From an uncultured Pseudomonadota bacterium (GTDB taxonomy: Bacteria > Myxococcota_A > UBA796 > SXON01), in NCBI GenBank assembly GCA_903844155.1, contig CAIMSU010000151.1, positions 1 through 38,882 on the forward strand: DNA of 38,882 bases, read 5' to 3'. The notes under the pieces were generated by a model. That model had not been told where the DNA came from, made no database searches, and saw nothing but the letters and a program-made list of their open reading frames with translations. Shown here piece after piece: positions 21,546 to 30,016 of the stretch (within the stretch, counting starts at the first letter, position 1; each line of letters begins with the position of its first letter). Position numbers and translations under genes: made by a program.

Positions 21546-22886
21546 ATGTCCGACGTTTCCATGATCGTCCGCGAGCGCATCTTCGAGGACTTGCGCGCTG
21601 GCCGCGTCCCCACCACCGGCCTCGACACCTTCGCCGTCGGCATCGACGATGTGCTCCGCGAGATGACCCGGCAATTCGATCTCGTCCGAAAAGACACGGG
21701 CGGGGCCAAGTTCCTGCGCGGTGACTATGGCTGCGGCAAGACCTTCGTGTCTCGCTTGACTGCGCTTCAGGCGATGGATGCCGGCTTCGTGACCTCTACG
21801 GTGGTCGTCTCCCCCAACGACACGCGCTTCCACCGGTTCGACGAGGTGTATCGCAAGATCGTGGCGAACCTCTCGACGCCAACGTGCCCGCGAGGCGCGC
21901 TCGGAGACATCCTCGACCGCTGGGTAGGGGGCATCGAGGAGGAGCTGATCGGGCAGGGCACCGACGTTGCCGCGCCGGACTTCGATGACCGGGTAGCCGC
22001 CCGGATCGGCGAGAAGCTCGACGCGCTCACCCGCGGCAAGGCCCCCGAGGACTTCGTGCGCGTGCTCCGCGCCTGGTTCCGGCTGCGGCAAGCGGGCAAT
22101 TTCGACGATGCGGGGGCGCTGCTCTCCTGGCTGTCCGGCTCCACCCACGTCCCCGTCTCGGCGATGAAGTCGGCGGGGGTCAAGGGGCACATCACGAGCG
22201 CGGTCGCGCTCAACTACCTGCGCGGCATCGTCGAGATTATCCGCACGGCCGGGCAGGAAGGGCTGGTCGTCATCATCGACGAGTTGGAGACCATTCTCCG
22301 CGCCCGGCGAGACGTTCGGGGGCTCACGATGAACGGTCTGCGTCAACTCGTGGACGCCGCGCCCGAATTCCCTCGGTTGCTCTGGGTGTTCACCGGCACG
22401 CCGGAGTTCTTCGACAGCCAGCGCGGCGTGCGCGGCCTCGCGCCGCTGGACGAGCGAATCCGGTTCCAGCAGCAGGGCGGATTCGCCTCGTTGAAGCAGC
22501 CGCAGATCCAGCTTCGGCCCTTCGACCGCCAACGATTGATTGATGTGGCCCTCCGGCTCCGGGAGCTGTTCCCGACGCAGAACCGCGCCCGGGTCGAGGC
22601 GGTGCTGGACGGCCCCACTATCGGGCGGATTGTGGACTCGGTGAGCGGCGGACTCGGCGGCGATGTCGGCATCGTCCCCCGACAGTTCCTTCGCGAGTTC
22701 GTGGGCGTCATGGACCTCGTGGACGAGCAGCCGTCCTACGACCCCCGCCACCACTACGCCTTCCGTGTCGATCCCGCGCAACTCTCCGCCGAGGAGAAGG
22801 GCAAGCTCGAAGGCCCGCCCCCGCTGCCCGACGAGGACGGCGGGAGCTACGAGCTGGTTGACCTCTCGCGGATCGCGGAGGCGTGA
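21546..22886 (+). CDS. brxD: BREX P-loop ATPase BrxD (DUF2791-like)
   Basis: The product is 446 residues. Walker A GDYGCGKT is at residues 59-66 and Walker B VVIIDELE has D245/E246. The opening segment MIVRERIFEDLRAGRVPTTGLDTFAVGID, the TTVVVSPNDTRFHRFDEVYRKIV block and the ending PRQFLREFVGVMDLVDE are characteristic of the DUF2791 P-loop proteins that accompany BREX helicases. BrxD is found in BREX types 2 and 6 together with brxHI and probably acts as a loader or switch for it. It sits 3 bases after pglZ and overlaps brxHI by GTGA. Confidence 0.88.
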   Translation: MSDVSMIVRERIFEDLRAGRVPTTGLDTFAVGIDDVLREMTRQFDLVRKDTGGAKFLRGDYGCGKTFVSRLTALQAMDAGFVTSTVVVSPNDTRFHRFDEVYRKIVANLSTPTCPRGALGDILDRWVGGIEEELIGQGTDVAAPDFDDRVAARIGEKLDALTRGKAPEDFVRVLRAWFRLRQAGNFDDAGALLSWLSGSTHVPVSAMKSAGVKGHITSAVALNYLRGIVEIIRTAGQEGLVVIIDELETILRARRDVRGLTMNGLRQLVDAAPEFPRLLWVFTGTPEFFDSQRGVRGLAPLDERIRFQQQGGFASLKQPQIQLRPFDRQRLIDVALRLRELFPTQNRARVEAVLDGPTIGRIVDSVSGGLGGDVGIVPRQFLREFVGVMDLVDEQPSYDPRHHYAFRVDPAQLSAEEKGKLEGPPPLPDEDGGSYELVDLSRIAEA

Positions 22887-25054
22887 ACCCCGACGGCCCC
22901 GCCGAGCCGACCCGGGACGGCCCCGCCGCGAGCACGTTTTCGCGCCTGCACCCACGCCTGCAACGCGCCGTCGTGGATCGGCTCGGCTGGCGCTCCCTGC
23001 GCCCCGTCCAGGATCAAGCAGCCGCCGCGATCCTCGACGGTCACAACGCCGTCGTGCTCGCCCCCACCGCTGGCGGCAAGACCGAGGCGGCGCTGTTCCC
23101 GGTGCTGTCACGCCTGCTCGAAGAGCCGACCACGCGCCCCGGCGCGCTCTACATCGCCCCGATCAAGGCGCTGCTCAACAATCAGGAGGAGCGCCTCGGG
23201 CAGTACGCGGAGATGGTCGGGCTCCGCGCGTTCAAGTGGCACGGCGACACGACGCAGTCCGAACGCCGGCAATGGCTCCGCGACCCCGGCGAGCTGATCC
23301 TCATCACGCCGGAAAGCCTGGAGGTGCTGCTCGTCTCGCCGAAGGTGCCCTCGGCCGCGCTGTTCGAGCAGCTTCGGTTCGTCGTGGTGGACGAGGTTCA
23401 CGCCTTCGCCGGGACGGATCGCGGGGCGCACCTCGCTTCGGTGATTGAGCGGCTGGCCGCGCTCACGGGCTGCGACCTTCTGAGGGTGGGGCTCTCCGCC
23501 ACCGTCGGAAACCCCGCCGACATCCTGGGCTGGCTGGCGGGCTCCTCGAAACGCCAGGGGCGCGTCGTGGACCCGAGCGGCCCCCCACCCCGGCGTGACG
23601 TGCTGGTCGCGATGCCAGGAGCCGTCGGGGTGATCGCAAGGGATGCGACCCGGCTGGCGCGAGGTCAGAAGAGCCTGTGCTTCGCCGAATCCCGCTCGAT
23701 GACCGAGATGATCGCGACCCAGATGGCTGGCGGCGGCGTGGACGTTCTGGTCCACCACAGCTCGGTGTCGAAGGAGGAGCGCGCCCGCGCCGAGGAACAG
23801 TTCGCGCGCGGGCGCAACACCTGCATCGTCTGCACGTCCACCCTAGAGCTCGGCATCGACGTAGGCGATCTGGACCGCGTGATCCAGGTGAACTCCCCGC
23901 GCTCAGTCGCCAGCTTCCTCCAGCGGATCGGGCGCACTGGCCGACGCGAGGGACGCCCGCAGAGCATGGTGTTCCTGTGCGAAGCCGCGATGGACGCGCT
24001 CCAGGCCGCCGCCGTGCTCCGGCTGGTCCAGCGCGGCTGGGTCGAATCGGTCCCACAGCCGCAGCGCATGTGGCACGTCCTCGTCCACCAGTTGCTCGCG
24101 TGGACGCTCCAGTTCGAGAGCCTGGAGATTGAGAAGGCGTGGGCCGTGCTGCGCCACGTCCACGCCTTTCGCGGATTCGCCGACGCGGAGGTCGAGGCGC
24201 TGGTCGCTCACCTCGTCGAGACGCGCATGTTCGACCGGGTGTCAACCCGGCTCGTGCTCGGGACCGAGGCAGAACGCCGGTTCGGACGGCGGAACTTCAT
24301 GGAGCTGTACTCGGTGTTCAGCTCGCCACAGGTGTTCGCAGTGAGGACCGCGAGCGGCCGGGAGCTTGGGGTGCTCGACGAGGACTTCGTGGAGCAGCTC
24401 TTCGAGAACATGTCCAGCTTTCTCCTGGGCGGGTCGGCGTGGTCGGTGATTCGCATCGACCGGAGCGACCGCGTGGTGCTCGTTCAGCCAGCACCCTACG
24501 GCGTGAAGCCCGGTTGGGGCGGTCACGCGCCGATCCTGCTCTCCCAGCAGCTCGCCGAGGAGATGCGCGCGATCCTCGTTGACGCCCCCGAGATGCCGTT
24601 CCTGCACGACACCGCGCGAACAGCCATCGGGGGGCTACGCGACGAGTTGGGCAGCACGCTCACCAACGCGCAGGGAATCACGATCTCCCCCGACGAAATC
24701 CGCTGGCACACCTTCGCGGGTGGGCGCATCAACCAGACATTGCGCCTCGCGCTGGCGATCCTCGGGGATTGGAAGGTCGTGGCGGACAACCTCGGGGTGA
24801 GCATCCGGGGCGTCGGACTGTCCGTCGATGCGTTGACGAAGCTACTCCCGACGCTGGCGGACCCGACGTGGTGGGTGGACGCGCGCACCGAGCTTCACGA
24901 GCGGCTGCCTGGGTACCGCGTGTCGAAATTCCAGCACCTTCTCCCGGTCGAAGCGCAGAGGGAGATCGTGGCGGAGATGTTGCTGGATGTGGAGGGGACG
25001 CGAGCGTGGGTGGCGGGAAGGTCGGGGGCTCCGGCATTGCCTTCGCGGGGCTGA
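22883..25054 (+). CDS. brxHI: BREX Lhr-like helicase BrxHI
   Basis: Superfamily 2 helicase of 723 residues. Motif I is APTAGGKT (residues 60-67), motif II is DEVH (170-173), motif III is LSATVGNP (around 205), and motif VI is QRIGRTGRR (from about 347). The C-terminal half contains the winged-helix and Lhr-type regions. Lhr helicases translocate 3' to 5' on single-stranded DNA; the role in BREX is unproven. The start is a GTG overlapping the brxD stop. This is the last gene of the coupled operon and closes the type 6 order; no brxL, pglW or brxHII is present. Confidence 0.9.
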   Translation: MNPDGPAEPTRDGPAASTFSRLHPRLQRAVVDRLGWRSLRPVQDQAAAAILDGHNAVVLAPTAGGKTEAALFPVLSRLLEEPTTRPGALYIAPIKALLNNQEERLGQYAEMVGLRAFKWHGDTTQSERRQWLRDPGELILITPESLEVLLVSPKVPSAALFEQLRFVVVDEVHAFAGTDRGAHLASVIERLAALTGCDLLRVGLSATVGNPADILGWLAGSSKRQGRVVDPSGPPPRRDVLVAMPGAVGVIARDATRLARGQKSLCFAESRSMTEMIATQMAGGGVDVLVHHSSVSKEERARAEEQFARGRNTCIVCTSTLELGIDVGDLDRVIQVNSPRSVASFLQRIGRTGRREGRPQSMVFLCEAAMDALQAAAVLRLVQRGWVESVPQPQRMWHVLVHQLLAWTLQFESLEIEKAWAVLRHVHAFRGFADAEVEALVAHLVETRMFDRVSTRLVLGTEAERRFGRRNFMELYSVFSSPQVFAVRTASGRELGVLDEDFVEQLFENMSSFLLGGSAWSVIRIDRSDRVVLVQPAPYGVKPGWGGHAPILLSQQLAEEMRAILVDAPEMPFLHDTARTAIGGLRDELGSTLTNAQGITISPDEIRWHTFAGGRINQTLRLALAILGDWKVVADNLGVSIRGVGLSVDALTKLLPTLADPTWWVDARTELHERLPGYRVSKFQHLLPVEAQREIVAEMLLDVEGTRAWVAGRSGAPALPSRG

Positions 25055-25082
25055 ACAGGTCGGTTCGGCCGCGGCCTGACGC

Positions 25083-25113
25083 GATAGCTTCGCTCCTTCA
25101 CCGCCGACAGGAG
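25083..25113 (+). promoter_or_regulatory. Candidate promoter and RBS for 25118 gene
   Basis: GATAGCTT at 25083-25090 resembles the GATAGG element in front of brxE, and AGGAG at 25109-25113 lies 4 bases before the ATG. With 63 bases between brxHI and this ORF, separate transcription is plausible. No clear -35 was seen. Confidence 0.35.
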
Positions 25114-25117
25114 CCAC

Positions 25118-25672
25118 ATGGCAGCGCGCAAGAATCCCCCGCCCGTGTCCCCCCGCTCCAACCTCGATGCGCGCAGCCTCGCCATGCTTCCGATCGCCAT
25201 CGAGATGGCGTTGGTCGCGGAGCTGGCCGACATCTTGGCACCCCGAGCGTCCGAGCAAGGCGGCCAGGTGCGGTTCGACTATGCGTGGGAGGTTGTCCAG
25301 TTCCTTCGGTCAACCGGCCCGAGCGCCCTTGCCGCGAGGAGCGCCCGCGAGCCATCGCCGACCGACATGATCGCGAACGTCGTCCGTGCCGTGGAAGTCG
25401 CGTCGGCCTTCGCAGAGACACCGCTGACGCGGCGGTCGGTGGACGCCGGGTTCGCGGCTGATCTCACCTCCCGCCTGACCCGGCGGGTGCGCGCGTGGGG
25501 CCTGATCGGAGAGGAGCGTCTGGACCCGACGGCGCGGTTCAGGCACCCGCCGGAGGAGATCGCTGGATTCTTCCGGTTCTTTCGGCGGGAGGGATCGGCC
25601 GTGGAGCTGCGCGTCTCCGTGTTCGATCCGGAGCACGTCAAGCTGGACCTGAGGTGGCTGTCGTACTCGTGA
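25118..25672 (+). CDS. Hypothetical protein downstream of BREX, 184 residues
   Basis: I do not recognise the family. The product is soluble and mostly helical. After a disordered, Pro-rich start it has LPIAIEMALVAELADILAPRASEQGGQVRFDYAWEVVQFLRS (residues 25 to 70), then a segment compatible with a helix-turn-helix (AETPLTRRSVDAGFAADLTSRLTRRVRAWGLI, about 105 to 135). The C-terminal part ends in two beta strands (GSAVELRVSVFD, VKLDLRWLSYS). AGGAG precedes the ATG and a separate -10-like element lies upstream. Same strand and close spacing suggest an accessory or regulatory gene of the BREX locus, but nothing in the protein proves it. Confidence 0.6.
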   Translation: MAARKNPPPVSPRSNLDARSLAMLPIAIEMALVAELADILAPRASEQGGQVRFDYAWEVVQFLRSTGPSALAARSAREPSPTDMIANVVRAVEVASAFAETPLTRRSVDAGFAADLTSRLTRRVRAWGLIGEERLDPTARFRHPPEEIAGFFRFFRREGSAVELRVSVFDPEHVKLDLRWLSYS

Positions 25673-25759
25673 GCGCGGACTTGTCGGCTGGGCGAATTGG
25701 GTGACCAAAAGCAGCAGCTTCCGGACCCCTTCCGGCCACGACGTTGTGGACCCCGAAGA

Positions 25760-25783
25760 CCGGGCGGCAGAGGCACCGCCCGG
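25760..25783. terminator. Hairpin, possible terminator
   Basis: CCGGGCGG (25760-25767) and CCGCCCGG (25776-25783) form a perfect 8-base stem with an 8-base loop, 87 bases after the 25118 gene. There is no T-tract, so it may terminate weakly or serve another role. It also lies beyond the 3' end of the opposite sigma-factor gene. Confidence 0.4.
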
Positions 25784-25802
25784 CGTGAGGCTTCTGGACC
25801 CG

Positions 25803-25973
25803 CTACGCCGCTGGCCTGTCCACCGGCCAGCGTCCGGCCTCGTCGAGCCGCCGCCTGAGCGTGGCGCGCGGCACCTTCGGGATGCGGGCCACGTCCTTGA
25901 GCCCGCGCCCCGCGCCGCCGCTGTCGCGCCACTCGACACGAAATCCACATGGAGAAACACCGACGAACGCCAT
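25803..25973 (-). CDS. Possible 56-residue HTH-like fragment
   Basis: This is the only ORF in the 370-base gap 25673-26043 that looks protein-like. From an ATG at 25973 it reads MAFVGVSPCGFRVEWRDSG, then DVARIPKVPRATLRRRLDEAGRWP, which has the length and residue pattern of a Hin-type recombinase helix-turn-helix. A GAGGG stands only 1 to 2 bases before the ATG, too close to be a good ribosome binding site. It may be a small DNA-binding protein or the tail of a lost gene. The rest of the gap shows only the hairpin. Confidence 0.25.
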   Translation of the reverse strand: MAFVGVSPCGFRVEWRDSGGAGRGLKDVARIPKVPRATLRRRLDEAGRWPVDRPAA

Positions 25974-26043
25974 CCCTCGATTCTGGCGCGTTTCGTGGCG
26001 CTTCGTGCGCGCGAACACCCGTTTGGAGAGCCGTAGAGGCTCC

Positions 26044-26592
26044 CTACGCGCACCCGCACCCCCGCGGAGTCGCCTCGATGACGATCCCGCGCCCGTCCTG
26101 CTCCAGCTCGCAACACGCCTCGAAGGCGTCCCGCATGCGACGCCGCCCGCGCTGGACCCGGGCCTTCATCGTCGCGAGCCGCACCCCCAGACGCTCCGCT
26201 GCGGCCACCTGGGTGAGCCCGCCGAGGTCGGTCAGTCGCAGCGCCTCGGCCTGCTCCGGCGGCAGCCCTTCCAGGAACGGCGCGACGCACGCCGCCAGCG
26301 TGGCGCGGATCTCAGAGCGAGGCTCCTCGGGAAGCTCGATGTCGTCGTCATCCCCGAGCGGCTCACCGGGCCGGGACCGGCGGTGATGGTCGATGATCGC
26401 GCTCCGGGCGACGCGGTAGACCCACGGGGCGAGACGGTCGGTTGAGCGGAGCGCTCCGACCCTGAGGTGGATGCGGAGAAGGGCATCCTGGAGCACGTCG
26501 TCCCCGTCGGGCCCTGGCACCCGTCGTGTGACGAAGCGCCGCAGCTCGCCCTCGAAGCGCGCGACCGCGTCTACCGGAACGCCCGCGGTCAC
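26044..26592 (-). CDS. sigZ: ECF sigma factor, SigZ-like
   Basis: The product is 182 residues. Region 2 is visible as [35 protein letters not shown] and [19 protein letters not shown] (residues 10 to 76). Region 4 is [61 protein letters not shown], with a clear helix-turn-helix. The C-terminus carries [23 protein letters not shown], a cysteine-rich tail typical of the SigZ type, which may sense metal or redox. I chose the GTG at 26592 because it overlaps the arsM stop (GTGA); the longer upstream frame lies inside arsM. There is no anti-sigma gene nearby. Co-transcription with arsM links it to arsenic or thiol stress. Confidence 0.85.
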   Translation of the reverse strand: MTAGVPVDAVARFEGELRRFVTRRVPGPDGDDVLQDALLRIHLRVGALRSTDRLAPWVYRVARSAIIDHHRRSRPGEPLGDDDDIELPEEPRSEIRATLAACVAPFLEGLPPEQAEALRLTDLGGLTQVAAAERLGVRLATMKARVQRGRRRMRDAFEACCELEQDGRGIVIEATPRGCGCA

Positions 26593-27458
26593 GGCTTGCG
26601 CGCCTCGATGGTCGCGGACATCACCTGGCGCCCCGCAGGGTGGCCCGGTGCCCACGAGTCCACCAGTTCGGCCGAGCCCGCCTTCTCGCGGATGGCGACA
26701 TCGACGAAGCCAGACTCGTGGAGCCAGCTCTCGACCTCGGCCACCGTGGCCGCGCCCGCGATGCAACCCACGAGCAGGGCCAGGTCCGCTTGGTGCTCGG
26801 GCGAGAGCTTCTCCCGGGCGACGACATCGGCAATCGCGACCCGTCCACCCGGCCGCAGAACCCGGAACGCCTCACGGAAGACGGCCGGTTTGTCGGGCGA
26901 CAGGTTCACCACGCAGTTCGAGATCACGACGTCCACCGTGGCGTCGGGCAGCGGCAGGTGCTCGATCTCGCCGAGTCGGAACTCCACGTTCGGCAAGCTG
27001 GCTTTCTTCGCATTGTCACGGGCGCGGGCGAGCATGTCGGGGGTCATGTCCACGCCGATCACGGAACCCGTGGGACCCACCGCACGAGCGGCGAGGAACG
27101 AGTCGAACCCTGCGCCACTCCCGAGATCGAGCACGCGCTCCCCGGGCTTCAGCGCGGCGATGGCCTGAGGGTTCCCGCATCCGAGGCCGAGGTTGGCCCC
27201 GTCGGGTGCGGCGGCTTGCTCGTCCGCCGAATAGCCGAGGATGCCGGCGTCTACGGTCACCGCGGGGGAGCAGCAGGCGGGCGCGCAGCAGCTCCCACCC
27301 TCCCGGGCGATGGTGCCGTACCGCTCGCGGACGGTCTCGCGGACCACCTCCGGCGAGTTCGTGGGCGGCGCGACGGTCTCTGTTGCGGCGGGGGAGCAGC
27401 ACGAAGGCGCGCAGCAGCTTCCGCCTTCGGGGGCGGCGATGGGGAGGGGCGTGGTCAT
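26589..27458 (-). CDS. arsM: Arsenite S-adenosylmethionine methyltransferase ArsM
   Basis: ArsM methylates As(III) to methylated and volatile arsenicals using SAM and thiols. The 289-residue product has the ArsM-type Rossmann core: [34 protein letters not shown], the [11 protein letters not shown] segment carrying a conserved cysteine, [16 protein letters not shown], and the later LLVGCIAGA cysteine. The leader contains a tandem duplication: [12 protein letters not shown] at residues 11-23 and again at 53-65, with matching DNA. Usual family members have one such Cys block before the core. The ATG has AGGAGA about 6 bases upstream. It is divergent from arsR and overlaps the sigma factor. Confidence 0.92.
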   Translation of the reverse strand: MTTPLPIAAPEGGSCCAPSCCSPAATETVAPPTNSPEVVRETVRERYGTIAREGGSCCAPACCSPAVTVDAGILGYSADEQAAAPDGANLGLGCGNPQAIAALKPGERVLDLGSGAGFDSFLAARAVGPTGSVIGVDMTPDMLARARDNAKKASLPNVEFRLGEIEHLPLPDATVDVVISNCVVNLSPDKPAVFREAFRVLRPGGRVAIADVVAREKLSPEHQADLALLVGCIAGAATVAEVESWLHESGFVDVAIREKAGSAELVDSWAPGHPAGRQVMSATIEARKP

Positions 27459-27554
27459 CTGGGTTCTCCTGGGGCCGGGGTAGATGGCCCTCGCTGGTAG
27501 AGACGTGACGGTTCTGAAAAGGATGCAGGGGATGAGTACCCGTCATAAGTAATC

Positions 27555-27574
27555 GCGCATATGCTGATGTGCGC
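27555..27574. promoter_or_regulatory. Candidate ArsR operator
   Basis: GCGCATAT, a GCTG spacer, then ATGTGCGC form an 8-4-8 dyad with one mismatch, ending directly before the arsR ATG at 27575. TAAGTAAT immediately upstream (27545-27552) could be the -10 element, giving a nearly leaderless arsR mRNA blocked by ArsR. The site lies in the 116-base region between arsM and arsR and may serve both. Confidence 0.5.
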
Positions 27575-27940
27575 ATGACCGAAGCTCCCTCACCGCTCAA
27601 CGTTCGACCCACCAGCGGGCTCCTCAAGGCCCTCGCGGACGACTCCCGCCTGCGGATCGTGGCGCTGCTCTCCCGCGGCGAGCTGTGCGTGTGCCACATC
27701 GCGTCGGCCCTGGACCTGAGCCAGCCGAACGCCTCCCAGCACCTCACGGTGCTGAGAAACGCCGGGGTCGTGGAGAGTCGCCGTCAGGGAAGCTGGATCC
27801 ACTACCGGATGTGCGCCGAGCAGGATCCCGTCCGTGCGCGCATCCTGCGGGCGATCCTCGATGGCTTCGCTGAACTTGAAGCCGCCGTCGAGGATCGCCG
27901 CCGTCTCTCCGCGACGAGGGGCGGCACCTCGTGCGAGTGA
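27575..27940 (+). CDS. arsR: ArsR/SmtB-family arsenic-responsive repressor
   Basis: The product is 121 residues. The winged helix is plain: LLKALADDSRLRIVALLSRGELCVCHIASALDLSQPNASQHLTVLRNAGVVESRRQGSWIHYRM. The ELCVC motif in helix alpha 3 is the As(III)/Sb(III) binding site of the ArsR type; further cysteines follow at MCAEQ and near the end. ArsR releases DNA on binding arsenite. I chose the ATG at 27575; a GTG at 27569 would add 2 residues and lies in the dyad. No ribosome binding site is evident, in keeping with a leaderless transcript. The end overlaps aqpS. Confidence 0.93.
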   Translation: MTEAPSPLNVRPTSGLLKALADDSRLRIVALLSRGELCVCHIASALDLSQPNASQHLTVLRNAGVVESRRQGSWIHYRMCAEQDPVRARILRAILDGFAELEAAVEDRRRLSATRGGTSCE

Positions 27941-28629
27941 CGCCGCTTCCACCGCGCCTCGTGGCCGAGGCCCTCGGCACTGCGCTGTTGCTCGCCACGG
28001 TCGTCGGCTCGGGCATCATGGCGGACAAGCTGTGCGGCGGGAACGTCGGCCTCGCCCTGCTCTGCAACTCACTCGCGACGGGTGGCGGTCTCATCGCGTT
28101 GATCCTGACCTTCGGCCCGGTTTCCGGCGCGCACTTCAACCCGGCTGTCACCCTCGCGGACGCGAGGGTTGGCGGAACCAGGTGGCGGGACGTCCCCGGC
28201 TACCTCGCCGCCCAGGTGGTCGGCGGCGTGCTCGGTGTAGCGGTCGCCGACCTGATGTTCGACCTTCCCGCCTTCAGCACGTCGGCACACGTCCGGACCG
28301 GCCCGGCGCAATGGCTTGCCGAATTCGTCGCGACGTTCGGGCTGCTCGGGACCATTTTCGGCGTTTCCCGCCGGACACCTGCGACCACGCCGTTCGCGGT
28401 CGCTGCCTACATCGTGGCTGCCTATTGGTTCACTGCCTCAACGTCGTTCGCGAACCCGGCTGTCACCATCGCCCGCTCGCTCACGGACACCTTCGCCGGC
28501 ATCCGGCCCGTGGACGTCCCCGGGTTCGTTGTCGCCCAGCTCCTCGGGGCGGCTGCGGCGACGCTCCTGTTCTCCTGGCTCGTCCCGGCTGCGGCCGAGT
28601 CCGCCGCCGCCCACCGGAGCGCATCGTGA
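27937..28629 (+). CDS. aqpS: Aquaglyceroporin AqpS-like, arsenical channel
   Basis: This is a membrane channel of the MIP family in an ars operon. Six hydrophobic segments are visible, with the two half-helix motifs HFNPAVT (about residue 66) and FANPAVTIARS (about 172). AqpS proteins in ars operons let arsenite or methylated arsenicals leave the cell down their gradient, replacing an active pump. I placed the start at the GTG that overlaps the arsR stop as GTGA; a GTG at 27931 would add 2 residues. The stop overlaps arsC by GTGA. The protein is 230 residues, a normal length. No ArsB or Acr3 is in the window. Confidence 0.88.
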   Translation: MTPLPPRLVAEALGTALLLATVVGSGIMADKLCGGNVGLALLCNSLATGGGLIALILTFGPVSGAHFNPAVTLADARVGGTRWRDVPGYLAAQVVGGVLGVAVADLMFDLPAFSTSAHVRTGPAQWLAEFVATFGLLGTIFGVSRRTPATTPFAVAAYIVAAYWFTASTSFANPAVTIARSLTDTFAGIRPVDVPGFVVAQLLGAAAATLLFSWLVPAAAESAAAHRSAS

Positions 28630-29039
28630 TCACGGTCATGTTCGCCTGTGTCCACAATGCCGGTCGCTCCCAGATGGCGGCGGCGTTCTTCAACCAGCTC
28701 GCCGATCCCGCGAAGGCTCGGGGCCTGTCCGCAGGCACACAGCCCGGGGAACGGGTTCACCCCGAGGTGCTCGCGACGATGCGAGAGCTGGGCATCGACC
28801 TGGACGGCGTGAAGCCGCAGAGGCTCACCGCGAAGATGGTCGCCGAGTGCCGATGGCTGATCACGATGGGTTGCGGGGACGAGTGCCCGATCGCTCCGTT
28901 CTTCGTCCAGAAGCGCGATTGGCCGCTGGAAGACCCGAAGGGGAGGCCCGTGGCACAGGTGCGGGAGATCCGCGAGGACGTGCGTACTCGGGTCGTGGCG
29001 TTCATCGCGGAGAACGGCTGGGGCCGGGAGCCCGCGTAG
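28626..29039 (+). CDS. arsC: Arsenate reductase ArsC, low-molecular-weight phosphatase type
   Basis: ArsC reduces arsenate to arsenite. The 137-residue product has the P-loop CVHNAGRS (C8, R14) at the N-terminus, as in thioredoxin-coupled ArsC and LMW tyrosine phosphatases. MGCGDECP near residue 75 supplies the resolving cysteines, and the DP of WPLEDPKG is the catalytic aspartate region. AGTQPGERVHPEVLATMRELGIDLDGVKPQ is the usual connecting segment. The GTG start overlaps the aqpS stop. Arsenite produced here would go to AqpS or ArsM. The gene ends 8 bases from the convergent CDF gene. Confidence 0.92.
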   Translation: MITVMFACVHNAGRSQMAAAFFNQLADPAKARGLSAGTQPGERVHPEVLATMRELGIDLDGVKPQRLTAKMVAECRWLITMGCGDECPIAPFFVQKRDWPLEDPKGRPVAQVREIREDVRTRVVAFIAENGWGREPA

Positions 29040-29047
29040 CGGCGCAG

Positions 29048-30016
29048 TCAGGGTGCCTCCGTCAGCCCACACCCGTCGCACGCGACCCGCTCGATCTGCA
29101 AGGTCGCGTGTCCGATCTGGAACCGCGACCGAAGCACTTGAACCAGCGCGTCGGGCTCTGCCGCGCCCTCCTCGATCACGAGGTGGGCGACCAGCGCCAC
29201 CTCGGTGGTGGACACCGCCCACACATGGAGGTCGTGAACGTCGCGGACACCGGCCTGCTCCGAGAGCCAGCGCCGCACGCCCTGAACGTCGATGTGCGCC
29301 GGGGCTGCGTCGAGCGCGAGGTCCAACGCGCTCCGAAGCACCGACCACGTCGTCCAGAGGACGACCAGGGAGACGACGATGCCGACGACCGGGTCGATCC
29401 AGCCGAGGCCGGTCGCCGCGACGATGCCGCCCGCGATCACGACGCCCACCGAGACGGCCGCGTCGGCGGCGAGGTGCTGGAACGCGGCGCGGACGTTCAG
29501 ATCGCCCTTCGACCCCTTCCAGAACAGGAACGCCGAGAGCGCGTTCACCGCGATGCCGACGCCGGCGACCGCCATCACCGTGAGGCCCTCGACGGGTTCG
29601 GGCGAGCGAAGCCGGAGGATCGACTCCCACAGCACGATGGCTCCGGCGGCGACGGTCAGGAGCGCGTTCGCCAGCGCCGCAAGGATCGTCGAGCGGCGGA
29701 AGCCCCAGCTCCGCCGCACCGTCGGGGCGCGCATCGCGAGCCCGGTCGCACCCCACGCGAGCAGTAGCCCCATCACGTCGGAGAGGTTGTGGCCTGCGTC
29801 GGCGAGCAGCGCCATCGAGCCGGCGGCGACCCCGAACGCGCCTTCGACGACGACGAACGCCAGGTTCAGAGCCGTCGCGGCGGCGAACGCCCGACCGGGG
29901 TTGGCGGGCGGGGCGTGCCCGTGCCCGTGGTCATGGCCGTGGTCGGCTGCGGGCGCGGCAGTTGCCGTGGGTTCGGCGCGGGTTGCGTGGTCGTGGGCGT
30001 GATCGTGGTCAGACAC
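29048..30016 (-). CDS. CDF-family divalent cation exporter (CzcD/ZitB-like)
   Basis: Inner-membrane proton-coupled exporter of Zn, Co, Cd or Ni. The product is 322 residues. The N-terminal 35 residues are His-rich (HDHAHDH and HGHDHGHGH). Six membrane segments follow. LLADAGHNLSDV in segment 2 and HLAADAAVSVGVVIAG in segment 5 give the paired His-x3-Asp zinc site. The cytoplasmic C-terminal domain includes HIDVQGVRRWLSEQAGVRDVHDLHVWAVS, then HLVIEEGA and a CDGCG end. It overlaps the P-type ATPase end by 8 bases, so it belongs to the same operon as the RcnR-like repressor. Confidence 0.92.
   Translation of the reverse strand: MSDHDHAHDHATRAEPTATAAPAADHGHDHGHGHAPPANPGRAFAAATALNLAFVVVEGAFGVAAGSMALLADAGHNLSDVMGLLLAWGATGLAMRAPTVRRSWGFRRSTILAALANALLTVAAGAIVLWESILRLRSPEPVEGLTVMAVAGVGIAVNALSAFLFWKGSKGDLNVRAAFQHLAADAAVSVGVVIAGGIVAATGLGWIDPVVGIVVSLVVLWTTWSVLRSALDLALDAAPAHIDVQGVRRWLSEQAGVRDVHDLHVWAVSTTEVALVAHLVIEEGAAEPDALVQVLRSRFQIGHATLQIERVACDGCGLTEAP

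Noticed and set aside
20616-23111. 831-codon minus-strand ORF across pglZ, brxD and brxHI
   Set aside because: It is antisense to three well-supported genes with full motifs; long shadow frames are common at this G+C.
27459-29039. Arsenite pump (ArsB or Acr3)
   Set aside because: The only membrane protein in the ars cluster has two NPA motifs and is an aquaporin.
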